Shown here one piece after another: positions 61,855 through 64,000 of a stretch of 64,000 nucleotides of DNA. Position 1 is the stretch's first letter, and each line of letters opens with the position of its first letter. The stretch lies in contig VZSF01005687.1 in assembly GCA_013398295.1 (NCBI GenBank), forward strand, positions 539,550 to 603,549. The letters are read 5' to 3'. The DNA is from Chionis minor. Its lineage: Eukaryota; Chordata; Aves; Charadriiformes; Chionididae. The position numbers and the translations under genes are program-made. The notes under the pieces are model-generated. The model was not told the DNA's origin. It worked only from the letters and a program-made list of their open reading frames with translations, and did not search any database.

Positions 61855-64000
61855 CTAAGAAAGAATGAGGAGAGGATTAGTTTTCATTCATCCTTTTATT
61901 TCAAAATTGTTTAGAAGAAAGCTAATAAAGACATTTAAACCAAGTTCAAGGAAACATAAAAATTATATTTATTGCATGACTGATTTTATTAATCTTACAG
62001 TATTTAAATCAGTTTCATAGGAATTAGGCCAGTTTATAGGAATACAGACACCGCCACTTCAAAGATCTCCTGCAGCATGACCCCGAAATCATTTATTTCA
62101 GGCTATTTCAGTTCAAAGATCAGGAATGTTTCAATTCACGACCCTTTCCAAAGGCTCTATCAGCCTTCACTTCAATAGCAGAGAGGTAGTAAAACCCAAA
62201 CTTTAGTCAATTATTACAGATCAGGAGATTCAGTTTAATCTTCAGCCAGAGCCAAACACAGAAAGCACAGAACAGCAAAAGTACATTGCAGTCATATGTT
62301 TCTAGGAGAATGTCCTACCCTAAAGGTGAGGGATAGACTGCAATAATTCCACCTCTAGGTGCAAAACCTCAAACAGCAGTGAAATGATTGATATTCAAAG
62401 GGAACATCACAATTTCCTATCCAGGCATGGAAAAATACTAAAACCTAATTTGACTAAAGGTATAATGCAAGCATCAAACAGAAGACAAAGGTCTAAAATC
62501 ACTCCTTAGCTATGACAGTTGATTAATGGAAGACTAATGGCTTTAGCTCCTCAACTCTGAGTGAGGAAATAGAGTGAGGACATGAAGACTCTGCAATTGC
62601 TTTAAAAGAAGAATTTTTTAAATCAGGATCTAATTCCACAGACTTTATGCAGGCAAAATTATGCAGCACTGTTGGAACCCAGGCCTTGAGAACAAAGATC
62701 CAGGTTGATGCAAACACAGACCCACCATCAGTGAAGGAAGAGTTGATATGTGAACTATTACAGGAGGTTGATCCCTACAAAATGATGGACCCTTACAATG
62801 TTGATTCAAGGGTATTAAGAGAGCTGGCTCACATCATTGTGAGGCCACTCTCCACTTCAGTCTCTGGAAAGTCATGGAATGAATCCTCCTGGGGGCGTCA
62901 CAAGTCAAATGGAGCACACAATTGGGAAAAGCCAGCATGGATTCACCAAGGGCAAATCATGCTTGAAAAACCTGATCACCTTCTACAACAAAGTAACCTG
63001 CCCAGTTGATGTGGGGGACGTGGTGGACATTGTCTACCTGGATTTCTCCAAGGCTTTCAATACTGTTTCCCACAGCCTCCTCCTAGAGAAATGGATGCAT
63101 TACGGTCTAGACAAGTGGTCTGTGTGGTGGGTGGGGAACTGGCTGACAGGCCACACCCAGAGGGTGGTGGGAAATAGCTCCTTTTCAAACTGGCAACCTG
63201 TCACAAGTGGGGTCCCCCAGGGATTAATACTGGGCCCAACACTGTTTAATATCTTTGTAAGTGATCTGGATGATGGGATCAACTGTACCCTGATGAAGTT
63301 TGCCAATGACACCAAACTGAGTGGGGAAGCGGACACTCTGGAAGGGAGAGCCACCCTGCAGGAAGACCTAGATAGTCTGGAAGAGTGGGCGAACAAGAAT
63401 CTTATGAAGTTCAACAAGGACAATTATAAGGTCTGGCACCTGGGAAAACATAAATCCAGGAGTGTAGCACAGGCTGGGATCTACCCAGATGGGGAGCAGC
63501 TCTGTGGAAAGACCCTTGGGGTCCTGGTGGACAGCAAGCTCAGTATGAGTGAACAGGGTGCTGCAGCAGCAAAGCAAGCCAACGGGGTACTGGATTGCAT
63601 CAACAAGGACATCACCAGCAGAGATAAAGAAGTCATTATCCCACTTTGCTCAGTATGTGTCAGGCCACACCTGGAATACTGTGTTCAGTTTTGGTCCCCA
63701 CTATTCAAAAAATACATGGAGAGGGTCCAGAGAAAGGCCACCAAGAGGATCAAAGGACTGGGAAGCCTGCCATACAAGGAAAGGCTTAGAGAGCTGAGTT
63801 TGTTCTTAGGGGAGACCTTATCATCACGTTACAGAATTTAAAAGGTGGCTACAAAGATGGAGACTTTCTTTTTACAAGGAGTCACGTGGAAAAGACGAGG
63901 GATAATGGGTACAAGTTACTCCTGGGGAGATTCCGACTGGACACAGGATGAAAATTTTCCACAATGAGAACAATCATCCATTGGAGTAATCTCCCCAGGG
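61855..64000 (-). other. CRISPLD1: CRISPLD1 intron, continues beyond the window
   Basis: Upstream of the LCCL exon (to the right), no further CRISPLD1 exon is visible before the window ends. The exon that would encode the start of the second LCCL domain must lie outside. The right 1.36 kb of this intron segment is occupied by a CR1 element in the opposite orientation to the gene. The 785 bp between 61855 and 62639 are unremarkable, A+T-rich, non-repetitive sequence. Confidence 0.8.
62640..64000 (+). mobile_element. CR1 LINE, ORF2 reverse-transcriptase region, degenerate, runs off the right edge
   Basis: This is the longest CR1 copy here, antisense within a CRISPLD1 intron. Its first part (frame of 62647) resembles the CR1 ORF2 segment before the RT core (LLQEVDPYK, VLRELA). 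The main open frame (62879-63841, 320 codons) carries SQHGFTKGKSC, YLDFSKAF (motif A, residues 54-60), PVTSGVPQG (motif B, 107-115) and FANDTKL (motif C, from 141), then the C-terminal RPHLEYCVQFW region. The two parts are in different frames, and the stretch usually lying between them (the NYRP region) is missing, so an internal deletion with a frameshift falls at about 62860-62915. Motif C is FAND rather than FADD, losing a catalytic aspartate. A further small deletion near 63805 shifts the frame again. It is a dead copy. The 3' end lies outside the window, and the 5' limit is approximate. Confidence 0.92.

Noticed and set aside
1..64000. CRISPR arrays, tRNA or rRNA genes, bacterial operons
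   Set aside because: No regular spacer-repeat arrays, no cloverleaf with A and B boxes that I could recognise, and no rRNA-like stretch. The tandem repeats present are short or degenerate.

Overview
The window reads as nuclear DNA of a bird: an A+T-rich gene desert with the last exons of one conserved vertebrate gene at its right end. The avian call rests on interspersed repeats. There are nine recognisable CR1 LINE fragments, several ending in the characteristic ATTCTATG tail, one much older CR1-like relic, and the 3' end of an avian-type endogenous retrovirus. There is no bacterial, plasmid or phage gene structure, no CRISPR array, and no tRNA or rRNA that I can see.

The only host gene I can support lies on the minus strand at the right end. 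Two spliced coding exons (61724-61854 and 59765-59816) join in frame across a GT-AG intron. They encode the last 60 residues of what I recognise as CRISPLD1, the end of its second LCCL domain and the C-terminus. Below the stop codon lies a probable 3' UTR, with candidate poly(A) signals near 59283-59310 and 58249-58254. The CRISPLD1 intron continues past the right edge and holds an antisense CR1 copy that runs off the window. The rest (1 to about 58200) is the downstream flank of CRISPLD1. In vertebrates with conserved order this faces HNF4G, but I see no HNF4G exon.

Repeats by position: CR1 at 6157-6583 (+), 15411-16230 (+), 23140-23579 (+), 33772-34340 (-), 39460-39920 (+), 43590-43820 (+), 46850-47031 (+), 51250-52404 (+) and 62640-64000 (+, continues); an ancient CR1-like relic at about 22200-22830 (+); and an ERV 3' remnant (about 40480-40855) with its 3' LTR at 40856-41450 (+). 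Two G+C-rich islands (34780-35570 and 43235-43570) stand out from the A+T-rich background. The first contains a degenerate tandem motif.

The most interesting observations are these. (1) Most CR1 copies crossing one short segment of ORF2, a predicted AGCCT/AGGCT hairpin, are deleted or truncated exactly there. (2) The CR1 copy at 39460-39920 has two 3' tails, because a 64-bp foreign CR1 end sits inside it between AACT repeats. (3) The CRISPLD1 exons are too short to appear as long ORFs. No new defence or metabolic system is visible. All repeat assignments were made by eye, without alignment software.
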